A DNA stretch of 38,466 nt from a virus, in the IMG/VR virus record IMGVR_UViG_3300007735_000701, positions 1 to 38,466 of that record, one strand, 5' to 3'. The translations under genes and the position numbers were made by a program. This document shows, in pieces, positions 29,882 through 35,714 of the stretch (within the stretch, counting starts at the first letter, position 1; each line of letters starts with the position of its first letter). Below the pieces are notes generated by a model. The model made no database searches, had not been told where the DNA came from, and saw nothing but the letters and a program-made list of their open reading frames with translations.

Positions 29882-30272
29882 CTGCCTTTGCTTTCTTGTA
29901 AAGTCGGGTTGCGGACATTAAATCATCTACTGTAATCAAATAACCTTTAGAAATATTTGGCGGTATGTTGCATGTAATCTCTCTACCAAACTCTTTGACT
30001 GCATATCTTAGCGCATCTGTTGGTACAATTAATGTGCTCTCTTCTAATACAAATGCCCAGTATGCTGCTTCAGTTACACCTAGCCCTGAAGGTGCCCAGT
30101 CCTCAATCTTCTTGAAGAAACACTCAGTCTCAATGTAAAGGTTGTTAGTCTTTGCCCACTTGCGGTCACGCTTAACCTCTACAGTACGACCACCAGTCAA
30201 CAACTCATCTACTAATTGCTCACCCTTGCGTCCGTAACCAAAGTCTAAATCAAATGATGATTTGTTAGTCAT
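29862..30272 (-). CDS. PD-(D/E)XK nuclease-like protein
   Basis: A 136-residue protein with a compact restriction-endonuclease-like core: GRKGEQLVDELL (Glu18), TVEVKRDRKW (Glu32-X-Lys34), then NLYIETECF. This E...EXK arrangement fits a PD-(D/E)XK fold; the expected Asp before the EXK is not obvious. A middle block with GLGVTEAAYWAFVLEES recurs in phage proteins near replication genes. It could be a small DNA-processing nuclease. The active site is inferred from spacing only. Confidence 0.6.
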   Translation of the reverse strand: MTNKSSFDLDFGYGRKGEQLVDELLTGGRTVEVKRDRKWAKTNNLYIETECFFKKIEDWAPSGLGVTEAAYWAFVLEESTLIVPTDALRYAVKEFGREITCNIPPNISKGYLITVDDLMSATRLYKKAKADELATN

Positions 30273-30651
30273 TGTCCCATTGCTTTCGTAGTACTAGCAA
30301 TCCAATGATTGCATAGTTAGCCATATCCTTGAAGGAATCTTCAAGTGATTCGTGCTCAGGGTTTGCACCGCTGTCTATCAAGTTGTTGATACGTGCTAAC
30401 TTATCATGCATACGTACACGTAAGCCATTAATTGCACCGCCAGGTGCTTGTGATATATTCTTTGGACCATAGTCCTTGTGCTTACTAAGTAATAAGTCAG
30501 ATAGTTCTTTGACTGTACTACTTAGGTATGTTTCGAGGTGAAGTTCTCTAGCAATAGCGGGATTGCTAAGGTTATCTTTAGCTGTCCGTCTTGCTTCTGA
30601 TACGACTCTATCTTCAATCCCAGTCCTGATACGTATTGGATAATCTGCCAT
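30265..30651 (-). CDS. DUF1599/Nmad1-type protein
   Basis: A 128-residue helical protein. The C-terminal 80 residues carry KHKDYGPKNIS, GLRVRMHDKLARINNL and DSFKDMANYAIIGLLVLRKQ, which is the pattern of the family labelled nucleotide modification associated domain 1 (DUF1599). Members occur widely in phages, often beside nucleotide or DNA metabolism genes; a nucleotide-binding or pyrophosphatase-like role has been proposed for the family. No modified-base synthesis genes are visible here. ATG at 30651; its stop overlaps the start of the next gene. Confidence 0.8.
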   Translation of the reverse strand: MADYPIRIRTGIEDRVVSEARRTAKDNLSNPAIARELHLETYLSSTVKELSDLLLSKHKDYGPKNISQAPGGAINGLRVRMHDKLARINNLIDSGANPEHESLEDSFKDMANYAIIGLLVLRKQWDND

Positions 30652-30657
30652 ATCTCT

Positions 30658-30996
30658 TCATTCTCCATCTTCGAGTAGTTGTTTAAGTTCGTCATCAATT
30701 CCTACCATGCTAGAGCCAACAATCATGTCTTCAATCACATCAAGTATTACATCAGGTTGTGTCTCTGCTGTAAACAAAGTCATATACGTATCCTGAGTGA
30801 TGCTTCGTATCTGTTCTGGCTGTTCGGCATATCTATACATACAACGTAGTAGCGAACCAATCATAAGGCGATAGCCATTAGGCAATACCAATGCTGGGTC
30901 AAACTCTTCATCATCTTCAAGGAGATGGTCGGTTGCTTCAAACACATTATCGAAGTGCTGTCCACATTCTGGACATGGGTTCAACTCATTCTTCAT
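30658..30996 (-). CDS. Small acidic protein with partial zinc finger
   Basis: A 112-residue protein beginning MKNELNPCPECGQHFDNVFE, a CXXC followed by a His further on (ATDHLLEDDEE), like a C2H2-type finger. The rest is helical and acidic with LVLPNGYRLMIGSLLRCMYR. Its start overlaps the end of the TOPRIM primase ORF. Possibly a primase partner; not recognised. Confidence 0.7.
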   Translation of the reverse strand: MKNELNPCPECGQHFDNVFEATDHLLEDDEEFDPALVLPNGYRLMIGSLLRCMYRYAEQPEQIRSITQDTYMTLFTAETQPDVILDVIEDMIVGSSMVGIDDELKQLLEDGE

Positions 30997-31624
30997 TTGT
31001 TAGTCCCATCTTTTCTTTAATGAAATGCGCACCGTACTTTGTGTATGCCGAATTAACATCTTCCCCGTCACCGAATCCCACGATAGTGACTGGTAGTTCT
31101 CTTGCCAAACTGTTTGCGAACTCTCGTCCTGGCCCGTCTCCGTCTGCGAAAACAAAGATGCGTTCGAAGTCAGCAAGTAATCGGGTGTAGTGTTTCTTCC
31201 AAGAGTTTGCTCCTGGTACTCCGACGCATGGGATTCCAACACATCGTGACATAGTAAGGGTGTCGAGTTCACCTTCGCATACTCCAATCCAATCGCCTGC
31301 TCGTTCAATATCTAATACGTTGTACATCTTTGTGTCCGCACCAACCATGCCCATATACTTTGGTTCAACTGCAGGGTTGAGTGAACGAAAACGTATGTCA
31401 ACAACACCAGACTTAGTTATGTAAGGTATGCTAAGCCTGCCTGTGTATTGTTCATGTCCAGGTTCAGGCTCCTCGACTACGCCTAATCGTGCCAACCGTG
31501 CTACCTCCAGAGTTATGCCTCTGCTTCGAAGGTAGACTTCTGCCTGATAGATGCTTTCCTGATACCGTTTGGACGCTATGCCCAAGAGTTCCTTCTGCGA
31601 ATTTTGCTGCGCCACGTATGTCAC
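30986..31624 (-). CDS. DnaG-type primase, TOPRIM part (split from zinc domain)
   Basis: A 212-residue ORF read from a GTG at 31624. It contains a helical segment (YQAEVYLRSRGITLEVARLA), RLSIPYITKSGVVDIRFRSL, and a TOPRIM core: VCEGELDTLT (Glu117) and FVFADGDGPGREFA (Asp161, Asp163), then GFGDGEDVNSAY. The zinc domain is encoded just upstream in a frame one base different, and the first about 20 codons here are the shadow of that zinc ORF. Either the two halves are separate subunits, or a +1 frameshift or a sequencing indel joins them. AAGG lies only two bases before the GTG, too close to be a good ribosome site. Confidence 0.8.
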   Translation of the reverse strand: MTYVAQQNSQKELLGIASKRYQESIYQAEVYLRSRGITLEVARLARLGVVEEPEPGHEQYTGRLSIPYITKSGVVDIRFRSLNPAVEPKYMGMVGADTKMYNVLDIERAGDWIGVCEGELDTLTMSRCVGIPCVGVPGANSWKKHYTRLLADFERIFVFADGDGPGREFANSLARELPVTIVGFGDGEDVNSAYTKYGAHFIKEKMGLTNEE

Positions 31625-31829
31625 ATCCTTCTTGTTGTGCTATGATTTGTAAACTGTTTCCTTGTACACCACATGCGAAGCATACGAATAAGTTGTCATC
31701 TAAGTTAGCAGTACCTGATTGGTGTGAGTCACCATGAAAGGGACACTTAAGGTTTGCTTGCCCATGGTCACGACGTATCACAGCACCGTAGTGCTCTAAC
31801 ACAGCCTTGATGCTGGGCAAATCATTCAC
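31464..31829 (-). CDS. DnaG-type primase, zinc-binding part
   Basis: A 121-residue ORF. The CHC2-type zinc domain is clear: CPFHGDSHQSGTANL (Cys29, His32) and FVCFACGVQGNSLQ (Cys50, Cys53), then IIAQQEGCDIRGAAKFAEGT. From about residue 84 the sequence (HSVQTVSGKHLSGRSLPSKQ and on) no longer looks like a primase; it is the shadow of the TOPRIM frame, which continues the family pattern. The expected joined protein would cross from one frame to the other around 31560-31580. Its ATG overlaps the resolvase stop. Confidence 0.8.
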   Translation of the reverse strand: MNDLPSIKAVLEHYGAVIRRDHGQANLKCPFHGDSHQSGTANLDDNLFVCFACGVQGNSLQIIAQQEGCDIRGAAKFAEGTLGHSVQTVSGKHLSGRSLPSKQRHNSGGSTVGTIRRSRGA

Positions 31830-32190
31830 CGAAAATATCTCCTAATCTAAATACTAAATACGAATCTGCTATCGACTTGCCTCTGGCTTTAATGATAAGA
31901 GCTGGAGTAACTTCTTCTTTCGATAGTCCTCGTGCTTCTGCGAAATGAACTGCTTCGAGTTGAGCTTCTTTTGTCCATCCACTAAGGTCGACTTTATTGC
32001 CAGCACCTGGGGCTTTGCATTCGACAACGCCAATGCTTCCAAGGAAGTCTTTGCGGACAACAACGTCGCCCTCATCTCGTGCACCAGTTCGAGCAAGTCG
32101 TTCAGCGTCGTATCCATTTGCTCTAAACCAGTCTCTGATATCTGATTCAAAGTTTGCACCCCTAGCCTTGTGACTCTTGCGTGTCGTCAT
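31822..32190 (-). CDS. Holliday junction resolvase (PD-(D/E)XK, archaeal Hjc-like)
   Basis: A 122-residue protein with the resolvase pattern of many actinophages: RGANFESDIRDWFRANGYDA (Glu15), RTGARDEGDVVV (Asp42), VVECKAPGAG (Glu57-X-Lys59) and a following DLSGWTKEAQLEAVHFAEAR. These give a complete E...D...EXK active site. It would cleave branched DNA formed during replication or recombination, before packaging. It overlaps its upstream neighbour by 29 bases and the primase zinc ORF by eight. Confidence 0.85.
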   Translation of the reverse strand: MTTRKSHKARGANFESDIRDWFRANGYDAERLARTGARDEGDVVVRKDFLGSIGVVECKAPGAGNKVDLSGWTKEAQLEAVHFAEARGLSKEEVTPALIIKARGKSIADSYLVFRLGDIFGE

Positions 32191-32338
32191 CTACTTCGTA
32201 TTCCTTTGGTAGTTCAAACTTATCAATGACCAAACGTAATCTATCTTCATATTCTTTAGTTAGTGCAGATACTGCATCTTGCCAACCTTCGACATATGCT
32301 TCTTGCTTCATAATCTTTAGCGTCTTTTCCATTAGCAT
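32162..32338 (-). CDS. Short helical protein between helicase and resolvase (58 residues)
   Basis: ATG at 32338 with a clear TTAAGGAG ribosome site seven bases upstream, stop TAG at 32162. The product is one charged helix: MLMEKTLKIMKQEAYVEGWQ, then DAVSALTKEYEDRLRLVIDK and an acidic end. It overlaps the resolvase start. A second ATG two codons on (32332) is possible. Could be a small helicase or resolvase accessory. Confidence 0.75.
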   Translation of the reverse strand: MLMEKTLKIMKQEAYVEGWQDAVSALTKEYEDRLRLVIDKFELPKEYEVDDDTQESQG

Positions 32339-32346
32339 TATTCTCC

Positions 32347-33129
32347 TTAAACATTCTCTGGTATATCATCAATGAACATGTACTCAGGATTGAAAGCAAC
32401 CCATGTCATGAGTCCTCCTCCTGCATCAGCTCTACCGTATCGATTCTTAACAGGTGCAACACCCATAGAAGTACCAACAACGCCGAGGGTACATATAAGA
32501 GCAGGAAGTTGAGCAACCTTACCCTGAATAGCCGAACGTGGTTGACACGGACTTCCTTGGACAGCCTCCGAAGTATGGTGTAATACAACCACAGCAGCGT
32601 TAGTCGCTCTCGCAAGGTACTTCAACTCCTTCATGATGGCACGCATTGAAGCAAACTCCTCACCACCATCGGTGGCTACGTCCATCAAGTTATCTACTAC
32701 GATTAAAGTTGGGGGACAACCCCATAGTTCTTCGAATGCTTGCACTTCTTCATCAATATCTTGAAGCGTCGGTGCTGATTCAAATGACCAGACAATGTGT
32801 GAACCTTTAGCAAGTGTTGCCTTGGTCCAACCATGGTCTGTATTCATCAATGCTTCAACATCAGTCTGTGACTTACCTGAAATCATTGAGGCTAAACGCA
32901 TAGCCATAGTGTGTGCGTTGGTATCTGCCGAGATGTAAAGTGTTGGCACCTTCATCTTTAATGCAAGTGCCAGTGCTAGTGTGGACTTTCCAACTCCAGG
33001 CGCTGCTGCGAACATCGAAACCTCAGAGCGCCTAATGATAATCTTGTTACTTTCGAATGCCTTAAAGCAACTAGGGAGCGGTTCTCCACCAATACTGGAA
33101 CGACCAACTGAGCGGACAAGTGTGCGCAT
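32347..33129 (-). CDS. RecA/DnaB-type replicative helicase ATPase
   Basis: A 260-residue single-domain ATPase. Walker A is AAAPGVGKSTLALALALK (about 41-58), then TLYISADTNAHTMAMRLASM, Walker B TLIVVDN (141-147), and AAVVVLHHTSEA with a sensor-like His pair. This is the C-terminal domain of DnaB-like or RecA-like phage helicases without the N-terminal domain. It probably unwinds DNA at the fork and works with the primase encoded further on. The in-frame TAA just before the ATG at 33129 fixes this as the longest possible start, although the ribosome site is weak (AAGAAGGG, 10 bases away). Confidence 0.82.
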   Translation of the reverse strand: MRTLVRSVGRSSIGGEPLPSCFKAFESNKIIIRRSEVSMFAAAPGVGKSTLALALALKMKVPTLYISADTNAHTMAMRLASMISGKSQTDVEALMNTDHGWTKATLAKGSHIVWSFESAPTLQDIDEEVQAFEELWGCPPTLIVVDNLMDVATDGGEEFASMRAIMKELKYLARATNAAVVVLHHTSEAVQGSPCQPRSAIQGKVAQLPALICTLGVVGTSMGVAPVKNRYGRADAGGGLMTWVAFNPEYMFIDDIPENV

Positions 33130-33213
33130 CCTTTATCATTCCCTTCTTTGTAGAAAGAACGCAGCCACTTCTGTGGTGTACGTCTGTAACTGCGTTCCTT
33201 CATCAACTTCTCT

Positions 33214-33630
33214 TTAGTTTACTGGCTTGCACTGGTCTGGAGTCCCCTGTGGGGTTGGGCATGCCCAGAAAGCGTAAGGCTTCCCACTCGCTTTGCTCAC
33301 TCCCTGTCGGAAGATTCTCGCTCCATGAATGCACGTCGGGCTCGCTGTCCCTGATGGTGTGACCGCGCTTGGTGGAGGTGTAAGTGACGGACCCTGCCCC
33401 TGGGTTGGAGCGGAGTATGTGGATTGCGTAGTGTTTGGAGTTGAAGGCGTGGTCCCCAAAGGGGCTGCATTGTACGCACCAACAACCAATCGTTGCACTG
33501 CTGCAACTTGTGTTGAGTAATCACCAATGCCTTCTAGCAATACGCTGAGTTCATCAGCAGTATTAGCACGGATATTAATCATATCCCCAGCAGGTGTCTT
33601 GTAACTAACTTGTAGTTTCCAGTCTTCCAT
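33214..33630 (-). CDS. Conserved replication-module protein with C-terminal zinc-like site
   Basis: A 138-residue protein. The N-terminal 50 residues form a small beta-alpha unit (MEDWKLQVSYKTPAGDMINI, then RANTADELSVLLEGIGDY). A disordered Pro/Ser/Thr linker follows (TPSTPNTTQSTYSAPTQGQG). The C-terminal 40 residues contain CIHGARIFRQGVSKASGKPY followed by AFWACP and DQCKPVN, a Cys/His set like the zinc ribbons found at the end of phage single-strand-binding or recombination proteins. The place beside helicase and Fe-S nuclease supports a DNA-binding function; specific family not recognised. Confidence 0.7.
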   Translation of the reverse strand: MEDWKLQVSYKTPAGDMINIRANTADELSVLLEGIGDYSTQVAAVQRLVVGAYNAAPLGTTPSTPNTTQSTYSAPTQGQGPSLTPPPSAVTPSGTASPTCIHGARIFRQGVSKASGKPYAFWACPTPQGTPDQCKPVN

Positions 33631-33633
33631 TTG

Positions 33634-34242
33634 TTATCCTATCTTCGTTGAGAACTGACAGTGTGCTGTCAATCCACATTTATATTGGCAGTTGTTTGTG
33701 TTCGGTAAAAATATTCCAGCCTTACGAGCCTTGTCAAATCCTGCAACAAGGTACTCAAGTTTATCCTCTGTGTACTGCTCGAGGCTAACAAGAGGTGACA
33801 CACCGTGCTGACGTGCCATCCAATAAGTCCCCCACTTAACATCGATACCAAAGGTCTTTAATATTCCGACCTTATAGAATCCAAGTTGAAGTGTATTGGT
33901 TGGTGTTTGCTGAGAGGTTTTCAAGTCGACGATTACAAGTTCGCCATTGACTTCAAACACCCTGTCAAGAATCATCTTGACTGGCACGCCAGCAAATTCA
34001 GGTAGCATGGCTAACTCAATCGCTGGTGCACCTTGTGGTGTCTTCCACAACTTCCAGTCAGGGTTAGCCTTACGCCAATCGATGTAAGCCTGTACCCATT
34101 GAGGGCCAGTTGCTTGCCAAAAGTTTACGTCTTCTTTCTGTGGGTTGGCTTTGGTTGCACGACCACCAACACGAGCATTGGTTAGGTCTTTGCCCTCAGA
34201 CTCAAGAGCCCAAGCCTTATTCCATAATTCGTTATTCAGCAT
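33634..34242 (-). CDS. Cas4/RecB-like Fe-S nuclease, C-terminal part
   Basis: A 202-residue ORF with the catalytic core of a PD-(D/E)XK exonuclease: AIELAMLPEF (Glu76), VKMILDRVFEVNGELVIVDL (Asp93), VDLKTS (Asp106, Lys108) and TNTLQLGFYKVG (motif with Gln119). Near the end Cys185, Cys189 and Cys195 are the usual three C-terminal ligands of a [4Fe-4S] cluster. The fourth ligand and the N-terminal helix expected in such enzymes are in the separate ORF at 34232-34423. The ATG overlaps the end of that ORF by 11 bases with no strong ribosome site. Probable role: DNA end processing in recombination. Confidence 0.8.
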   Translation of the reverse strand: MLNNELWNKAWALESEGKDLTNARVGGRATKANPQKEDVNFWQATGPQWVQAYIDWRKANPDWKLWKTPQGAPAIELAMLPEFAGVPVKMILDRVFEVNGELVIVDLKTSQQTPTNTLQLGFYKVGILKTFGIDVKWGTYWMARQHGVSPLVSLEQYTEDKLEYLVAGFDKARKAGIFLPNTNNCQYKCGLTAHCQFSTKIG

Positions 34243-34423
34243 TCTCTAAGTCCCACAATTCTGTAGCTGTATGGAAGGCGCTCCCGCCTACTGACCAGAC
34301 TGATGGTTCCTCGGGTACTTGCATGAGTCGACCAAGGTAGTACTGATAACCGCAGTCGACATAGGTACTGAACGCTGAGTAACTCACGTGTTCAGGTAAT
34401 TCGTAATCTCCAAGTTGAATCAT
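34232..34423 (-). CDS. Cas4/RecB-like Fe-S nuclease, N-terminal part
   Basis: A 63-residue protein from the ATG at 34423. It opens MIQLGDYELPEHVSYSAFST and contains YVDCGYQYYLGRLMQVPEEP and GGSAFHTATELWD, which is the first motif of AddB/Cas4/RecB-type nucleases (S-x-S-x-hydrophobic-x-x-Y-x-x-C, then G-x-x-x-H). Cys24 is the expected N-terminal cluster ligand. The rest of the enzyme lies in the next ORF, +1 in frame. A longer reading from 34465 is rejected because a promoter -10 lies within it and the mRNA probably begins at this ATG. Confidence 0.78.
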   Translation of the reverse strand: MIQLGDYELPEHVSYSAFSTYVDCGYQYYLGRLMQVPEEPSVWSVGGSAFHTATELWDLENAE

Positions 34424-34429
34424 TCTGTA

Positions 34430-34458
34430 ATCATAACACAGTAGGACATCAGTGTAAA
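34430..34458 (-). promoter_or_regulatory. Leftward promoter of the replication block, probable leaderless start
   Basis: On the minus strand TTTACA (complement of 34453-34458), a 17-bp spacer and TATGAT (complement of 34430-34435), then only six bases TACAGA before the ATG at 34423. The expected transcription start is at or within a base of the ATG, and no ribosome site exists. Leaderless transcripts are common in actinobacteria. This promoter would drive the whole 34423-29168 block. Confidence 0.7.
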
Positions 34459-34528
34459 TAAGCAACCCTAGAGTGCTTACTTACGTGGTCAGATTCTGTG
34501 TGTATAATTAAATATATATACTATATAA

Positions 34529-34548
34529 GGGAGCCTTTAAGGGCTCCC
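34529..34548. repeat. GC hairpin inside the divergent AT-rich region
   Basis: GGGAGCC-TTTAAG-GGCTCCC is a perfect 7-bp inverted repeat flanked on both sides by AT-only runs with alternating TA steps (34512-34526, 34549-34582). It lies between the leftward promoter and the rightward gene at 34594. It has no U tract on either side, so a DNA or RNA structural role (origin, operator, leader) is as likely as termination. Confidence 0.55.
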
Positions 34549-34593
34549 ATATATTATATATAATAATATATATATTATACTATAGGAGATACT

Positions 34594-34752
34594 ATGTTAG
34601 AAATTTTCTTTGGAGTATTACTGGCAGTGGCAACTCGTGATGCCTATCTAGAACTACTCAGTCGGTATCGACAGTACAAGTTCAACAAGGACTGGGAGAC
34701 TGTAAAGCAGTTAGCCGAGGACTTTGAGGCTGACGATGAGGACATTAAGTAA
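34594..34752 (+). CDS. Small membrane-anchored protein (52 residues)
   Basis: ATG at 34594 with TAGGAGATACT upstream (good ribosome site), stop TAA at 34750-34752. It starts MLEIFFGVLLAVATRDAYLE, so residues 3-15 form a short hydrophobic helix, followed by a basic part (SRYRQYKFNKDW) and an acidic end (EDFEADDEDIK). It is the only rightward gene in this part of the genome and ends at the bidirectional terminator. A role in host membrane or timing is conceivable; not recognised. Confidence 0.7.
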   Translation: MLEIFFGVLLAVATRDAYLELLSRYRQYKFNKDWETVKQLAEDFEADDEDIK

Positions 34753-34772
34753 CCTTTAGAAATGACAAAAGA

Positions 34773-34808
34773 CCCCCCAACCTAGGGTGATTACCTTAGG
34801 AAGGGGGG
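34773..34808. terminator. Strong bidirectional rho-independent terminator
   Basis: CCCCCC-AA-CCTAGGG-TGATTA-CCTTAGG-AA-GGGGGG pairs along 13 positions with one A/A internal mismatch pair region. It is followed by TTTCTTGTCT rightward and TCTTTTGTC leftward. It ends the short plus-strand gene and, from the other side, the late operon whose last gene stops at 34850. Confidence 0.85.
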
Positions 34809-34849
34809 TTTCTTGTCTCTATGGGCCTGCTAGGGCCCTTAAAAGGGTA

Positions 34850-35041
34850 TTACTTGGAGCCTTTACCGAAGTCTGTTGACTTAGGGTCTAGTGCTTTTAG
34901 GACTGGAGCAGCGATAGACGCTACGAACGCTGAGATTAGAGCCTTAGGTTCGGTTACTCCTGCTAGGTACATTGCTAGAACTGATGCAAATGCAGCGCGA
35001 AGGTAAGAATTCGCTATTGAAACCATCTTGTCTTTGTTCAT
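34850..35041 (-). CDS. Holin-like small membrane protein
   Basis: A 63-residue protein, MNKDKMVSIANSYLRAAFAS at its start, then VLAMYLAGVTEPKALISAFV and ASIAAPVLKALDP, ending in a charged tail. One or two hydrophobic helices with the SYLRAA(F/L)A start resemble small holin-like proteins beside lysis genes in several aquatic phages. It overlaps the endolysin stop by four bases and is the last gene of the late operon. Holin function is inferred from size, membrane helices and neighbour. Confidence 0.7.
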   Translation of the reverse strand: MNKDKMVSIANSYLRAAFASVLAMYLAGVTEPKALISAFVASIAAPVLKALDPKSTDFGKGSK

Positions 35042-35505
35042 TTATTCTCTTTCTTTTTTGGTAGGGGCTTTAGTTTAGTTGCAGCTAACCTGGCTGTGCC
35101 AACCGCAGAGAACTTAGGCTTGTCTAACCATGGGAACCACGGAGAGGTGTCATCCCCACAGTTATCCTTGATTGATATATGTAAATGTTTGTTATGTTTA
35201 TTGGTGCCAGTGTACGGTTTATCTCCTCGACCAGCCATCCATATTTGTCCCTTAAAAATTAGATACTTAACACGCTTGTCATTCTTGAGTTGCTCATAAA
35301 TATCATGGCAATCAATACCTTTAGCAGGGTCATGGGTTAAGTCTACACCAAAACCTGTGTTATGGTCAGAGTTGGGATTCTGATTGATATGCGCTTTCGA
35401 CGGCAGGAGTCCATCGCTGGCTTTCGTACGCGATGGTGAAATCACTGTGGCTTGTCGAAGGACAGCAATAGCGGCAGGTGTGGCTTTCTTGGCAACAGGT
35501 TTCAT
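35038..35505 (-). CDS. Endolysin, M15-type D,D/L,D-peptidase
   Basis: A 155-residue enzyme. Zinc-site motifs of the M15 peptidase family are visible: NSDHNTGFGVDL (His48, Asp55) and KHNKHLHISI (His107/His109), with a structural Cys pair possible (Cys66, Cys116). The sequence between resembles phage L-alanyl-D-glutamate peptidases of the VanY/Ply500 type. No separate wall-binding repeat is present; the Lys/Pro-rich C-terminus (LKPLPKKKENK) may help. It lies between two membrane protein genes with four-base overlaps, a lysis cassette. It would cut the peptide of peptidoglycan at the end of infection. Confidence 0.85.
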   Translation of the reverse strand: MKPVAKKATPAAIAVLRQATVISPSRTKASDGLLPSKAHINQNPNSDHNTGFGVDLTHDPAKGIDCHDIYEQLKNDKRVKYLIFKGQIWMAGRGDKPYTGTNKHNKHLHISIKDNCGDDTSPWFPWLDKPKFSAVGTARLAATKLKPLPKKKENK

Positions 35506-35714
35506 CGTTGTTCATCTCTCCCCTTTTGAATCATAATCTGGTAAAGAATTTCTACTTTCTCTTCCAGTCTAATGACTGAATCTTTTAGACTTGAGCCTGA
35601 GTTAGGCTTGAGTTCGTATAGGTAGTGCTTAACTAACCAGCGAACTGATGTAGCAAATGCAGCTACTAGTGTGCAGACGGATATGGCTAAACCTAGCCAT
35701 TGAGCAGAAGACAT
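35502..35714 (-). CDS. Membrane protein of the lysis cassette
   Basis: A 70-residue protein with one N-terminal membrane helix (QWLGLAISVCTLVAAFATSV, about 5-24) and a charged coiled-coil tail (LKDSVIRLEEKVEILYQIMI). This layout recalls small phage membrane proteins such as XhlA-like haemolysins or DUF2746-type proteins. It overlaps the endolysin start and may be a second holin or a holin regulator. Confidence 0.65.
   Translation of the reverse strand: MSSAQWLGLAISVCTLVAAFATSVRWLVKHYLYELKPNSGSSLKDSVIRLEEKVEILYQIMIQKGRDEQR

Noticed and set aside
32976-33203. 75-residue minus-strand frame starting MKERSYRRTPQKW before the helicase
   Set aside because: It has a fair ribosome site (AAAGAGAAG) and a plausible first 24 residues, but two thirds of it lie over the helicase N-terminus in another frame and look like shadow. 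Possibly a short gene or a frameshifted helicase start; not enough support to annotate.
33634-34242. A cas4 gene as part of a CRISPR adaptation system
   Set aside because: No cas1, cas2 or array is present; phage Cas4/RecB-like nucleases are common in replication blocks.
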